The notes under the pieces are model-generated. The model did not search any database. It was not told the DNA's origin and was given only the letters and a program-made list of their open reading frames with translations. DNA of 64,000 nucleotides from Streptomyces sp. CB01201 (GTDB lineage Bacteria; Actinomycetota; Actinomycetes; Streptomycetales; Streptomycetaceae): NCBI RefSeq assembly GCF_002803085.1, contig NZ_NNBJ01000003.1:399798-463797 (forward strand), in the 5' to 3' direction. Positions 16,293 to 25,318 of the stretch are shown piece after piece. Position 1 is the stretch's first letter. Each line of letters begins with the position of its first letter. The translations under genes were made by a program, and so were the position numbers.

Positions 16293-17417
16293 TCAGCGGC
16301 CGCGAGGCCACAGCTCGGGATCGGGCGCGAACCGGACGTCCAGGACGCCGTCGTTGAGCCCGGCCCCGGTGACGGTGCAGCGGCGCAGCGCGGAGGGCAG
16401 CGGCACGATCCGGCGGAACGGGCCGACGGTGAGCAGGAGTTCGTCACCGCGCCGCACCAGCGCGAGCCCGTCCTTGACGGCGCCGGGCAGGGGCAGGCTC
16501 CACACCAGGACGTCGTCCTCGGCCAGCCGGTCCTCGATCTCCCACCGCGGGGCCGGGGCGGCAGCCGGGCCGGGGCCCATGACCAGGCGCTCCAGGTCGT
16601 CGTCGCCGCGCGGATCGCGTCCCAGGTGGGCCACCTCGCGCAGCACGGGGAACTCCTGCGCCAGCTCGTCCAGGTACTTGCGCTGCTGGGCGACCAGTCC
16701 GGCCAGCCAGGGATCGGGGGTCTCGGCGGGCAGCAGCCGGTTGGCGATCACCGCGTCGAGGGCGAGCCCGTGCACGGCGACGCCGAGCCGGGCGGTGCGC
16801 AGGGCTTCGGCGGCGGCGGGGCCCGGGTCCGCGACCAGCCGTACGGTCGTGCCCGGGTCCTCGACGACGGCCTGGACGGCGGCCAGTTCGAGGTCCCAGC
16901 GGGCCGCGGTCTCGTACAGCCACTGCGCGGGCATCGGCACCCCGGCGAGCTGGGCGAGGACCGGGCGCAGCGAGCGGGCGGCCTGGCGCTCGGGCGGGAG
17001 CAGCCGGCGCAGATAGCGGCGCAGCTGCTCGGGCAGGGCGAGGGTCGCGAGCGCCCGGTCGGCCGGCGGGAGGTCGACGACGAGCAGGTCCGGCCGGTCG
17101 GCCGCGGCCTCGCGCAGGGCGCTGAGCAGGGCGAGCTGTTCGGCGCCGGGGAGTTCGGTCAGCTCCTCGGCGTCCAGGCGGGAGGCGCCGAGGAGGTCGA
17201 GGGCGGCGCCCGCGCGGTCCTGGAAGGCGAGGAGTTCGGCGCGGAAGTGGGCCGCCGAATCGATTCGCCGGACGGTGACCCCGTCGAGTTCACCGGGCAG
17301 CCGGTCCGAGGTCAGCAGGGTGACCCGGGTACCGCGGCGGGCCTCGGCGAGCGCGGTCGCCGCCGCGATGGTGGTGCGGCCCGCGCCGCCGGGGCCGGTG
17401 ACCAGGACCGTACGCAC
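16293..17417 (-). CDS. ArsA/GET3-like ATPase with a deviant Walker A
   Basis: A 374-aa SIMIBI-class protein. The N terminus VLVTGPGGAGRTTIAAATAL aligns with the GKGGVGKTT loop of ArsA/GET3, but the catalytic Lys is Arg (R14) and the signature Lys is Pro. LLVVDLPPADRAL is the Walker B/switch II segment and DAVIANRLLP the guanine/adenine-contact strand. The C terminus (about 295-374) is an all-beta ArsA_HSP20-like domain. It starts 2 bp after the START-like gene, indicating one operon. The substitution may abolish ATP hydrolysis. Confidence 0.82.
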   Translation of the reverse strand: MRTVLVTGPGGAGRTTIAAATALAEARRGTRVTLLTSDRLPGELDGVTVRRIDSAAHFRAELLAFQDRAGAALDLLGASRLDAEELTELPGAEQLALLSALREAAADRPDLLVVDLPPADRALATLALPEQLRRYLRRLLPPERQAARSLRPVLAQLAGVPMPAQWLYETAARWDLELAAVQAVVEDPGTTVRLVADPGPAAAEALRTARLGVAVHGLALDAVIANRLLPAETPDPWLAGLVAQQRKYLDELAQEFPVLREVAHLGRDPRGDDDLERLVMGPGPAAAPAPRWEIEDRLAEDDVLVWSLPLPGAVKDGLALVRRGDELLLTVGPFRRIVPLPSALRRCTVTGAGLNDGVLDVRFAPDPELWPRGR

Positions 17418-17419
17418 GG

Positions 17420-17899
17420 CTAGAGCTTCTCGGCCCCGTCGGCGGAACCGGTCGCGGCCTCACCCGGACCGCTCTCGACGCGCTTCTTCAGACCGGCGAG
17501 GGCGCGGTCGATGATGACCTTCTCCGCCTTGCGCTTGATCATGCCGAGCATCGGGATCTTGACATCGACGGTCAGCCGGTAGGTGACCTCGGTCCGGCCG
17601 CCGGGGGCGTCGACGAGGGTGTACGAGCCGTCGAGGGTGCGCAGCATCTGGGACTTGACCAGGGTCCAGCTGACGGTGTTGCCCTGCCAGGTGTAGGCGA
17701 GGGTGTGGTCGTCCTTGATGGCGCCCGCGTCGAGCAGCAGCCGCACCTTCTCGGCGTGCCCCTGGGCGTCGGTGGCGAGCACCTCGGCCTCCTTCACCTC
17801 GCCGGTCCACTCCGGGTAGCGGGCGAAGTCCGCGATCACCCCCATGACGTCGGCGGGGGCCGCCTCGATGGTGATAGACGAGCTGGTGTGTTCCGCCAT
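17420..17899 (-). CDS. SRPBCC/START-like (polyketide cyclase/dehydrase-type) protein
   Basis: A 159-aa helix-grip protein with a hydrophobic cavity for lipid-like ligands. The family N terminus (SITIEAAPADVMGVIADFAR, YPEWTGEV) and long C-terminal helix (MLGMIKRKAEKVIIDRAL) are clear. It precedes the ArsA-like gene by 2 bp, a pairing conserved in Streptomyces, which suggests that the two proteins act together. It is a primary-metabolism homologue and not a polyketide cluster member, since no polyketide genes are nearby. Confidence 0.85.
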   Translation of the reverse strand: MAEHTSSSITIEAAPADVMGVIADFARYPEWTGEVKEAEVLATDAQGHAEKVRLLLDAGAIKDDHTLAYTWQGNTVSWTLVKSQMLRTLDGSYTLVDAPGGRTEVTYRLTVDVKIPMLGMIKRKAEKVIIDRALAGLKKRVESGPGEAATGSADGAEKL

Positions 17900-18022
17900 C
17901 GTCGTGGCTCCTCCAGTGCGCGGTCCGGTGGGTCTGGGTCTCCCCGCCCGGCGCGGCCGGCAGCGGTGGAGGTGCCCGTGCAGGCTATCGCGTACGGGCC
18001 GGTCGCCGGTCCAGTGGCCTGA

Positions 18023-18784
18023 TCACCACTCCAGGGCGAACGGCCGGGAGGTGGCCGCGAAGTGGCCGACGTTGACGCACTCGGTGCGCCCGATCCGCAT
18101 CCGCCGGGCCAGCGGCTGGTGCACGTGGCCGAAGAGGGAGTAGCGGGGCCGGGTCTTCCGGATGGCCGCGAGCAGGGCGCGCGAGCCGCGCTCGAAGCGG
18201 CGGGCGACGGTGTCGTACACCAGCTCCGGAACCTCGGGCGGGATGTGCGTGCAGAGCACGTCGACCTCGCCGAGCGCCTCGACCTTGGCGGCGTACTCCT
18301 CGTCGGAGATTTCATAGGGCGTTCGCATCGCCGTGCGCAGCCCGCCGCCGACGAAGCCGAAGACCCGCCCGGCTATCTCGATCCGCCGGCCGTCCAGGAC
18401 GGTGGTGCCCGGGCCCGCGTACTGCGACCACAGGGCCGGCATGTCGACATTGCCGTACGTGGCGTACGTCGGGGTGGGGAAGGCGGCGAACAGCTCGGCG
18501 TACTGGCGGCGGACCGCGGCCTCGATCGCGGCCTCCCGGTCGAGCCCGGCCCACAGCGACCGTCCCAGCTCGCGCGCCTCGTCGAAACGGCGGGCGGTGC
18601 GCAGGGCGACCAGGCGGTCGGCGTTCTCGACGCCGAAGAGGTCGGGGAAGATGCCGCGCGAGTGGTCGGCGTAGTCCAGGAAGAGGACCAGGTCACCGAG
18701 GCAGATCAGGGCGTCCGCCCCGTCGCCCGCCCTTGCCAGGCCCTCGGCGTTCCCGTGCACGTCACTGACCACATGAACTCGCAT
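18023..18784 (-). CDS. Calcineurin-like metallophosphoesterase
   Basis: A 253-aa dimetal phosphoesterase. Metal ligands are visible: D and H in VVSDVHGN (residues 5-12), D in CLGDLVLF, N in TYGNVDMP, H in LCTHIPPE, and the GHVH pair in LFGHVHQPL. ATG at 18784 is preferred because AGGG lies 8 nt upstream; an in-frame GTG at 18793 is the alternative. No signal peptide is seen, so action is cytoplasmic on an unknown phosphoester. It is a single gene followed by the START/ArsA operon. Confidence 0.88.
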   Translation of the reverse strand: MRVHVVSDVHGNAEGLARAGDGADALICLGDLVLFLDYADHSRGIFPDLFGVENADRLVALRTARRFDEARELGRSLWAGLDREAAIEAAVRRQYAELFAAFPTPTYATYGNVDMPALWSQYAGPGTTVLDGRRIEIAGRVFGFVGGGLRTAMRTPYEISDEEYAAKVEALGEVDVLCTHIPPEVPELVYDTVARRFERGSRALLAAIRKTRPRYSLFGHVHQPLARRMRIGRTECVNVGHFAATSRPFALEW

Positions 18785-18916
18785 GGGGATCACCCTAGGC
18801 CGTCGGACCTGCGGTTACTTCCGAGTCCTGAAAGCGGTGGACTATCGTGCGCGAAGCAGTGTCAAAGATGTGTGACGCACCGAACATCTGGCCGGAACCC
18901 CCTATCCGGAACCGCC

Positions 18917-18928
18917 TACCCATGGGTA
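18917..18928. promoter_or_regulatory. 12-bp perfect palindrome in the fadD upstream region
   Basis: TACCCATGGGTA lies 131 bp before the acyl-CoA ligase start, in the 275-bp divergent gap shared with the metallophosphoesterase gene. It could be an operator; no regulator is implied by the sequence. Confidence 0.35.
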
Positions 18929-19059
18929 ACGTCCGGGCAGTCCAGTCGTGCTCGTCAGTTCCGCCCCCCACGGATCCGCCGGGCACCTGCCCGATCTTGG
19001 ACCGCAGCCGGTGCGTCACACAGAGCCGTGGCACCGGCGCCCGATGAGGAGCAGCAGTC

Positions 19060-20853
19060 TTGCGCGAGTTCAGCCTTCCGGCCCTGTACGAGGTCCCTTC
19101 GGACGGCAACCTGACGGATCTGATCCGCCGCAATGCCGCTCAGCACCCCGATGTCGCGGTGATGGGCCGCAAGATCGCGGGTGCCTGGGCCGATGTCAGC
19201 GCCCGCCAGTTCCTCGCCGAGGTTCGTGCCGTCGCCAAGGGCCTGATCGCCACCGGTGTCGAGGCCGGCGACCGGGTGGCCCTGCTCTCGCGCACCCGCT
19301 ACGAGTGGGTGCTGCTCGACTTCGCGATCTGGAGCGCGGGCGCGGTCACCGTGCCGGTGTACGAGACCAGCTCCCCCGAGCAGATCCAGTGGATCCTCGG
19401 CGACTCCGCCGCCACCCTCGCGATCGTCGAGTCCGAGGCACACCGTGCCTCCGTGGCCTCGGTCCAGGACGCGCTGCCCGGCCTCAAGGCGATCCTGAGC
19501 ATCGAGACGGACGCCGTGGCCGGGCTCACCGCGTCCGGCGCGGACGTCTCCGACGAGCTGCTCGACGCCCGGATGTCCTCCGCGCACGCCGACGACCCGG
19601 CGACGATCGTGTACACCTCGGGCACCACCGGCCGCCCCAAGGGCTGTGTGCTGACCCACCGGGCCTTCTTCGCGGAGTGCGGCAACGTGGTGGAGCGGCT
19701 CAAGCCGCTCTTCCGCACCGGCGAGTGCTCGGTGCTGCTGTTCCTGCCGGCCGCCCATGTCTTCGGGCGCCTGGTCGAGGTGGCTTCGGTGATGGCGCCG
19801 ATCAAGCTCGGCTGCGTCCCCGACATCAAGAACCTCACCGATGAACTCGCCTCGTTCCGGCCGACGTTGATCCTCGGGGTGCCGCGCGTCTTCGAGAAGG
19901 TCTACAACTCGGCGCGCGCCAAGGCGCAGGCGGACGGCAAGGGCAAGATCTTCGACAAGGCCGCGCACACCGCGATCGCCTACAGCACGGCGCTCAGCAC
20001 GGACGCGGGGCCGTCGATCGGCCTGAAGATCAAACACAAGGTCTTCGACAAGCTGGTCTTCAGCAAGCTGCGGGCGGTGCTCGGCGGGCGCGGCGAGTAC
20101 GCGATCTCCGGCGGGGCGCCGCTGGGCGAGCGGCTCGGCCACTTCTTCCGCGGCATCGGCTTCACGGTCCTGGAGGGGTACGGCCTCACCGAGTCCTGCG
20201 CCGCGACCGCGTTCAACCCCTGGGACCGGCCGAAGATCGGCACGGTCGGGCAGCCGCTGCCGGGGTCGGTGGTGCGCATCGCCGACGACGGCGAGGTGCT
20301 GCTGCACGGCGAGCACCTGTTCCGGGGCTACTGGAACAACGAGGCCGCGACGGCCGAGGCGCTGGCCGACGGCTGGTTCCACACCGGTGACATCGGCACG
20401 CTCGACGAGGACGGCTACCTCGCGATCACCGGCCGCAAGAAGGAGATCATCGTGACGGCGGGCGGCAAGAACGTCGCCCCCGCGGTCATCGAGGACCGCA
20501 TCCGTGCGCACGCGCTGGTCGCGGAGTGCATGGTCGTCGGCGACGGACGCCCGTTCGTGGGCGCGCTGGTCACCCTTGACGAGGAGTTCCTCGGCCGGTG
20601 GGCCGAGGAGCACGGCAAGTCCGTTGCCACGGTGGCCGCGCTGCGCGAGGACGCGGAGCTCCTGGCGGAGGTGCAGCGGGCGGTGGACGACGGGAACGCG
20701 GCGGTCTCCAAGGCGGAGTCGGTCCGCAAGTTCCGCGTTCTGGGGGCGCAGTTCACGGAGGAGGCGGGGCACATTACGCCGTCGCTGAAGCTGAAGCGGA
20801 ATGTTGTGGCGAAGGACTTCGCGGACGAGATCGAGGCGATCTACACCCGCTGA
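19060..20853 (+). CDS. Long-chain fatty-acid-CoA ligase (AMP-binding)
   Basis: Activates fatty acids through acyl-adenylates to acyl-CoA; 597 aa, the length of the FadD15-like actinobacterial group. Motif P-loop YTSGTTGRPKG lies at about 186-196, GYGLTES near 378, GWFHTGDIG in the hinge region, and the C-terminal catalytic Lys region is KLKRNVVAKDF. The start is TTG at 19060 with GAGGAG 9-10 nt upstream. It is monocistronic and ends before a repeat-rich convergent gap. Confidence 0.93.
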   Translation: MREFSLPALYEVPSDGNLTDLIRRNAAQHPDVAVMGRKIAGAWADVSARQFLAEVRAVAKGLIATGVEAGDRVALLSRTRYEWVLLDFAIWSAGAVTVPVYETSSPEQIQWILGDSAATLAIVESEAHRASVASVQDALPGLKAILSIETDAVAGLTASGADVSDELLDARMSSAHADDPATIVYTSGTTGRPKGCVLTHRAFFAECGNVVERLKPLFRTGECSVLLFLPAAHVFGRLVEVASVMAPIKLGCVPDIKNLTDELASFRPTLILGVPRVFEKVYNSARAKAQADGKGKIFDKAAHTAIAYSTALSTDAGPSIGLKIKHKVFDKLVFSKLRAVLGGRGEYAISGGAPLGERLGHFFRGIGFTVLEGYGLTESCAATAFNPWDRPKIGTVGQPLPGSVVRIADDGEVLLHGEHLFRGYWNNEAATAEALADGWFHTGDIGTLDEDGYLAITGRKKEIIVTAGGKNVAPAVIEDRIRAHALVAECMVVGDGRPFVGALVTLDEEFLGRWAEEHGKSVATVAALREDAELLAEVQRAVDDGNAAVSKAESVRKFRVLGAQFTEEAGHITPSLKLKRNVVAKDFADEIEAIYTR

Positions 20854-20869
20854 GCCGCAGCGGCCCCGG

Positions 20870-21492
20870 CCTCGGATACGCCACCCTGCACTCCCGGCCC
20901 CCGGGGCTCCGCCCCGGCCCCCGGCCCGTTTGCCCACCCGCCCGCCCCTTGCCCGGGGTTGGTTGGTTTCGGTTCCCCCTGGGGCTCCGCCCCAGGCCCC
21001 GATCGCGCCTGAACGGCGCTCGTCCTCAAACGCCGGACGGGCTGAGGATGCCCGATGCGGGCCAGCACCGAAGCATTCGGGGCCACCTACAGGGGCGCGG
21101 GGAACGGCCCGAGCAACCACACACGGCCCGCACCCGAAAGCGCCCCCAGGGGCGCGGGGAACTGCGCGACCAGCCACGCACGGCGGACGGACAAAAACGG
21201 GATCAGGGGCGCCAGGAACGGCGCGAGCAACCACACACGGCCCGCACCCGAAAGCGGCCCCAGGGGCGCGGAGAACTGCGCGACCAGCCACGCACGGCGG
21301 ACGGACAAGAACGGGATCAGGGGCGCGGGGAACTGCGCGAACGGCCCCCGCGGCCCGCGGAGGAAGGCCGGTTTCAAGGGGCGCGGGGAACTGCGCAAAG
21401 GCTCGCAACCGGCCCGCACCCATCCACGCACCCCACGCACCCACGCACCCACGCACCCCAGGGGAAAGCACGCACCCCCAGGGGAAAGGGGG
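20870..21492. repeat. Repeat-rich convergent intergenic region with A/B elements and a 114-bp tandem duplication
   Basis: A 640-bp gap without a supported gene. The B element is in reverse orientation (about 20980-21043) with hairpins GCGCC/GGCGC and CCTGGGGC/GCCCCAGG. An isolated CCGGGGC/GCCCCGG hairpin is near 20895-20920. Six reverse A units (CAGGGGCGCGGGGAACTGCG-like) lie between 21090 and 21400. A 114-bp segment is duplicated in tandem over about 21105-21335, seen by GAGCAACCACACACGGCCCG at 21111 and 21225. CACGCACC microrepeats run near 21425-21460. Confidence 0.85.
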
Positions 21493-22635
21493 TTAAAGCA
21501 GACCCCGGAGCTTCTCCGCCAGAAGGTCCCAGCGCCATTTCTCCTCGACCCAGGCCCGCCCCCGCTCCCCCATCCGCTCCCGAAGGCCGGGATCCTGCAA
21601 CAGGGTCACGATCCGCTCGGCCGCGTCCCCGGGGGAGTCACCCCGGACGACCCAGCCCGTCTCGCCGTCGAGGACGGCGTCCGGCGCGCCCCCGGAGTCG
21701 CCCGCCACCACCGGCAGTCCCGTCGCGGAAGCCTCCAGGTAGACGATGCCGAGGCCCTCGACGTCCAGGCCGCCGCGCCGCGTGCGGCACGGCATCGCGA
21801 AGACGTCCCCCGCCCCGTAGTGCGCGGGCAGCTCCGCCCACGGCACCGCCCCGGTGAAGCGGACGGAGGCGGAGACCCCGGTGTCGGAGGCGAGCTTGCG
21901 CAGGTCCGCCTCGTACGGCCCGCCGCCCACGACGAGCAGCACCGCGTCCGGCACCCGTGCCAGGATCGCCGGGAGGGCGCGGATCAGCGTGTCCTGCCCC
22001 TTGCGCGGCACGAGTCGCGAGACGCACACCACGACGGGCCGGTCGGTGAGCCCGAGCCGGCTCCGCACCGCGTCGCCGCCCGAGCCGGGGTGGAAGGTCT
22101 TCTCGTCGACCCCGGGCGGCAGCTGGACCATGCGGGCCGCGGCCTGCTGGGTGAGCGCGCCCGCGATCCGCGAGCGGGTGTACTCGCCGAGGTAGGTGAT
22201 CGTGTCCGTGCCCTCGCCGATCCGCCTCAACAGCTGCCGTGCGACGGGGAGTTGGGCCCACCCCGCCTCGTGCCCGTGCGTCGTCGCCACGATCCGCTCC
22301 GCACCCGCCCGGCGCAGCGCGGGCCCCATGAGGCCGAGCGGCGCGGCCGCCCCGAACCACACCGAGGAGCAGCCGTGTTCGCGCAGCAGGCCGACCGCGC
22401 GCCGGGTGACCCGCGGGGTGGGAAGCAGCATCGTGCTGCGGTCCCGTACGACGGTGAACGGCTGCTCGGCGTCGAACGCCGCCGTCGCCTCCACGCCCTC
22501 GCGGCTCCGCTTCCACGTCGAGGCGTACACGACGATCCGCTCCGGATCGAGGCGCAGGGCCATGTTGTGGAGGAACGCCTGGATCCCGCCCGGGCGCGGC
22601 GGGAAGTCATTGGTCACGATCAAGGTCTTGTGCAT
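21493..22635 (-). CDS. pimB: GT4 glycosyltransferase, PimB'-like mannosyltransferase
   Basis: GDP-mannose-dependent transferase, 380 aa, like the enzymes adding the second mannose of phosphatidylinositol mannosides. The N-terminal acceptor domain has TNDFPPRPGGIQ (glycine loop) and TTHGHEAGW. The C-terminal Rossmann domain has SRLVPRKGQDTL (phosphate-contact Arg/Lys) and the E-x7-E motif in EGLGIVYLEA. The start at 22635 (MHKTLIVTND) fits the family; the ribosome binding site is weak. It is divergent from a GT87-like membrane glycosyltransferase, consistent with envelope glycan synthesis. The exact acceptor is inferred. Confidence 0.85.
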   Translation of the reverse strand: MHKTLIVTNDFPPRPGGIQAFLHNMALRLDPERIVVYASTWKRSREGVEATAAFDAEQPFTVVRDRSTMLLPTPRVTRRAVGLLREHGCSSVWFGAAAPLGLMGPALRRAGAERIVATTHGHEAGWAQLPVARQLLRRIGEGTDTITYLGEYTRSRIAGALTQQAAARMVQLPPGVDEKTFHPGSGGDAVRSRLGLTDRPVVVCVSRLVPRKGQDTLIRALPAILARVPDAVLLVVGGGPYEADLRKLASDTGVSASVRFTGAVPWAELPAHYGAGDVFAMPCRTRRGGLDVEGLGIVYLEASATGLPVVAGDSGGAPDAVLDGETGWVVRGDSPGDAAERIVTLLQDPGLRERMGERGRAWVEEKWRWDLLAEKLRGLL

Positions 22636-22794
22636 CGCCGCCGACAGTACCGAACCCGGGGCGCGCGGCCGAGGCGAGCCCGCCGGGCGGCGCCGCCGGA
22701 ACGGAAAGGCCCGGCCCCGCCTTGCCGCCAACACGCCGGGGCACCCGGCATCATGGCTGGCTCCGGCCCCCGAAACGAGGACGAGACGGACATC

Positions 22795-24021
22795 ATGCGC
22801 ACCTCACGGCGCCCCTTCCCCGTGGCGGTCACCTGGGCCGCGACCCGCTATCTGCTGCTGCTCTGCGTCTTCAAGGTGCTGACCGTTCCCGGCCCGGACG
22901 TCACCAGCGACGTCCATGTCATCTACCAGGGCTGGTCGCAGGTGCTGTGGACCGGCACCTATCCACTGGACGACGTGACGTGGCAGTACCCGCCGGCCGC
23001 CGCCCTCGCGATCCTCTCCCCCGCCGCGCTGCCGTTCCTGCCGTACGCGTCGGCGTTCTTCGTACTCGTCCTGCTCGCGGACGCGCTGGTCTTCGCGCTC
23101 CTGATGTACGCGGGCGGCCGGCCGGGCAAGTCCCTGAACGGGGCCTGGGTGTGGACGCTCGGCGTGCCGCTGCTCGGCCCCACCGCGTACGCCCGTTACG
23201 ACCTGATGGTGACGGCCGTCGCGGTCGCGGCGCTGCTCGCGGGGGTCCGCCATCCACGGATCCTGGGCGCGCTCGCCGCGTTCGGGGCCCTGCTCAAGGT
23301 GTGGCCGGTGCTGCTGCTCGTCCGCGCCCCGCGCCGGGCGTGGGCGGCCGCCGTCGTGACCGCGGCGGCCCTGCTTGCGGCGTGTGTCGCGGCGGCGCCG
23401 GGCGCGCTGGCCTTCCTCACCTTCCAGCGCGAGCGCGGCACGGAGGTCGAGTCGCTCGGCGCGCTGGTCTTCCAGGTGGCCCGGCACTTCGGCTGGCAGG
23501 GGCGGGTGCAGCTGAACTACGGCTCGGTGGAGTTCCTCGGCCCGTATGTGCCGGTGGTGTCCGCGCTCGCGATGGCCCTGACCGCGCTCGCGTTCGGCTG
23601 GCTGCTGCTGTGGCGCCTGCGGGTGCGGGGCCCGGGGCGTCCGAGCACGCCCGCGGACGCGGCCTTCACCGCGGTGCTGCTCTTCACCACGACGAGCCGG
23701 GTCATCAGTCCCCAGTACCTGCTGTGGCTGGTCGGCCTCGCCGCGGTGTGCCTGGCCTTCCGCCGCAGCCCGATGACCCGGCCCGCCCAACTGGTCCTGG
23801 CCGCCACGGCCGTGACGTTCCTGGAGTTCCCGATCTGGTTCTCCCACGTGGTGAGCGGCGACTGGCTCGGCCTGCTCCTGCTCGCCGTCCGCAACGGCCT
23901 GCTCGTCGCGGCCTCGCTCCTCGCCTGCCACCGCCTGTGGCAGTCCACCTCCCGCAGCCGCAACCTGCCCCCGCTGCCCGCTCAGCCCACCCGGGCGATC
24001 GCGCCTTCGGCCACCCGCTGA
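22795..24021 (+). CDS. Polytopic membrane protein, GT87/DUF2029-like mannosyltransferase
   Basis: About 408 aa, with roughly ten hydrophobic segments. The acidic motif of GT-C enzymes is seen after the first helix (PGPDVTSDVHVIYQGW), and TYPLDDVTWQYPP and RYDLMVTA follow the pattern of polyprenyl-phosphate-mannose-dependent transferases such as PimE. An in-frame ATG at 22753 is an alternative start; neither has a strong ribosome binding site. Adjacent to the PimB'-like gene, it likely mannosylates an envelope lipid or glycan from the extracytoplasmic side. Confidence 0.75.
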   Translation: MRTSRRPFPVAVTWAATRYLLLLCVFKVLTVPGPDVTSDVHVIYQGWSQVLWTGTYPLDDVTWQYPPAAALAILSPAALPFLPYASAFFVLVLLADALVFALLMYAGGRPGKSLNGAWVWTLGVPLLGPTAYARYDLMVTAVAVAALLAGVRHPRILGALAAFGALLKVWPVLLLVRAPRRAWAAAVVTAAALLAACVAAAPGALAFLTFQRERGTEVESLGALVFQVARHFGWQGRVQLNYGSVEFLGPYVPVVSALAMALTALAFGWLLLWRLRVRGPGRPSTPADAAFTAVLLFTTTSRVISPQYLLWLVGLAAVCLAFRRSPMTRPAQLVLAATAVTFLEFPIWFSHVVSGDWLGLLLLAVRNGLLVAASLLACHRLWQSTSRSRNLPPLPAQPTRAIAPSATR

Positions 24022-24069
24022 CGGAAGACGTGGCTGGCGGAAGCCATCAAGGAGCTGACCTCGTCCTGA

Positions 24070-25302
24070 TCAGCCGAGCTGATCCCGTACGTACGCACGC
24101 CACTGGGCCGTGAACTCCCCCGGTGTCAGGCCGAGTTGGTCGGACATGGCCTTTTCCGTGGCGCCCTCGCGATGGGACTGGTCGCCGATCTCGGTGTAGA
24201 GGCGGGCCAGTTTCGCCTCGCCCCAGCGGGCGGCGATCATGCGGCAGGCCAGCCAGCCGCCCTCGTACGCCCGCGCCAGCCGGTCGGCGCCGCCGTCGAA
24301 GCCGAAGTCGGCGTCCGAGGGGAGGCCGGCGGGGAGGTCGCCCGCGCGGACCGCCTTCTGGAGTTCGGGGGCGGCCTGGGCGGCGGTGCGGCCGGTGTCG
24401 CGGTAGCCGACCCAGTCCGCGTAGCCCTCCGAGAGCCACATCGGGGTGGCGGAGGAGGTGTGGGCGCGGGTGGCGACATGGGTGGTCTCATGGGTGAGGA
24501 CGACCTCGCGCCCCAGGTCGCCGAGGACCGCGTACGCGTCCGGATTGACGATCACCCGGTCCGCCGGGGCCGCCCCGGCGCCGCCCGCCTCGCCGGTGGT
24601 CACCGCCGCGATGCCCCGGTAGGAGGCGGCGGGCGCGCCGAGCAGCGCGGCCATGGCGTCGAGCGAGGCCGGGACGAGGACGACGACGCGGCCCGCCCAG
24701 GTGCCGGGCCAGGCCTTCGACACCGCGGGCACGGCGGTGTCCTCCGCATCCGCGATCTCGCGCAGCTTCGCCGCGTCCTGGCCCACCCCGAGGATCAGGC
24801 TGCGGGCCCCGCGCACGACCCTCACCGGGCCCTGCTGCCACAGGAGTTGGGCCGCACCCTGGGCGGGCCGGTCGCCGGTGACGTACCAGTCGGCGCCGCG
24901 CCGGCCGAGGGTCAGGGTGCGGGCGGCCGTGACGGGCGCGGTGTCGTAGCCCTGGATCCGGTAGCGCAGATCCACCTTGGCGGTGGCCGTCGTGCCGTGC
25001 CGGTCGACCCCGGTGACGTGGTACGTCCAGGACGCGAGCGGTACCTGCGCCAGGTTGCCGAACTCGGCGCCCTGGGCCGCCCGCAGAGCGCTCGCCGCGG
25101 GGTCGACGGCGGCCAGATAGCCGTTCGCGTCGTGCTTCAGGACGGCGGCCGCGCGCCGGTCGAGGAGCCGCTGCACCTGGCTCGCGGTGGGGTCCGGGGC
25201 CGACCCGGGCGCCGAGCAGGCCGCGCCGAGCAGCAGCACGGCGAGCGCGCATCCCGCCGCCCGACCGCCCCGCACCCCTCGCCCGCGTCCATGACCTGCC
25301 AC
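24070..25302 (-). CDS. Putative lipoprotein with zinc-metalloprotease (HExxH) domain
   Basis: A 410-aa exported protein. Signal peptide with lipobox LLGAACS predicts lipidation at Cys29. Residues 35-170 resemble a nuclear-transport-factor-2-like substrate domain. The C-terminal half has HETTH (zinc ligands and catalytic Glu) and a third-ligand helix in MWLSEGYADWVGY, the gluzincin arrangement of DUF4157/peptidase MA-like proteins. The GTG start is 16 bp after the NlpC/P60 gene, so both surface proteins are probably coexpressed. Protease activity is inferred from motif only. Confidence 0.8.
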   Translation of the reverse strand: MAGHGRGRGVRGGRAAGCALAVLLLGAACSAPGSAPDPTASQVQRLLDRRAAAVLKHDANGYLAAVDPAASALRAAQGAEFGNLAQVPLASWTYHVTGVDRHGTTATAKVDLRYRIQGYDTAPVTAARTLTLGRRGADWYVTGDRPAQGAAQLLWQQGPVRVVRGARSLILGVGQDAAKLREIADAEDTAVPAVSKAWPGTWAGRVVVLVPASLDAMAALLGAPAASYRGIAAVTTGEAGGAGAAPADRVIVNPDAYAVLGDLGREVVLTHETTHVATRAHTSSATPMWLSEGYADWVGYRDTGRTAAQAAPELQKAVRAGDLPAGLPSDADFGFDGGADRLARAYEGGWLACRMIAARWGEAKLARLYTEIGDQSHREGATEKAMSDQLGLTPGEFTAQWRAYVRDQLG

Positions 25303-25318
25303 GCCGCCGATCGTACGG

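Noticed and set aside
21090..21400. Regular repeats that could look like a CRISPR array
   Set aside because: Intervals between repeats are themselves repeated, repeat length varies and no cas genes are nearby.
24068..24084. GATCAGC/GCTGATC hairpin at the end of the zinc-protease-like gene
   Set aside because: Only 7 bp, overlaps the coding end of the gene and lacks a U-run; insufficient to call a terminator.
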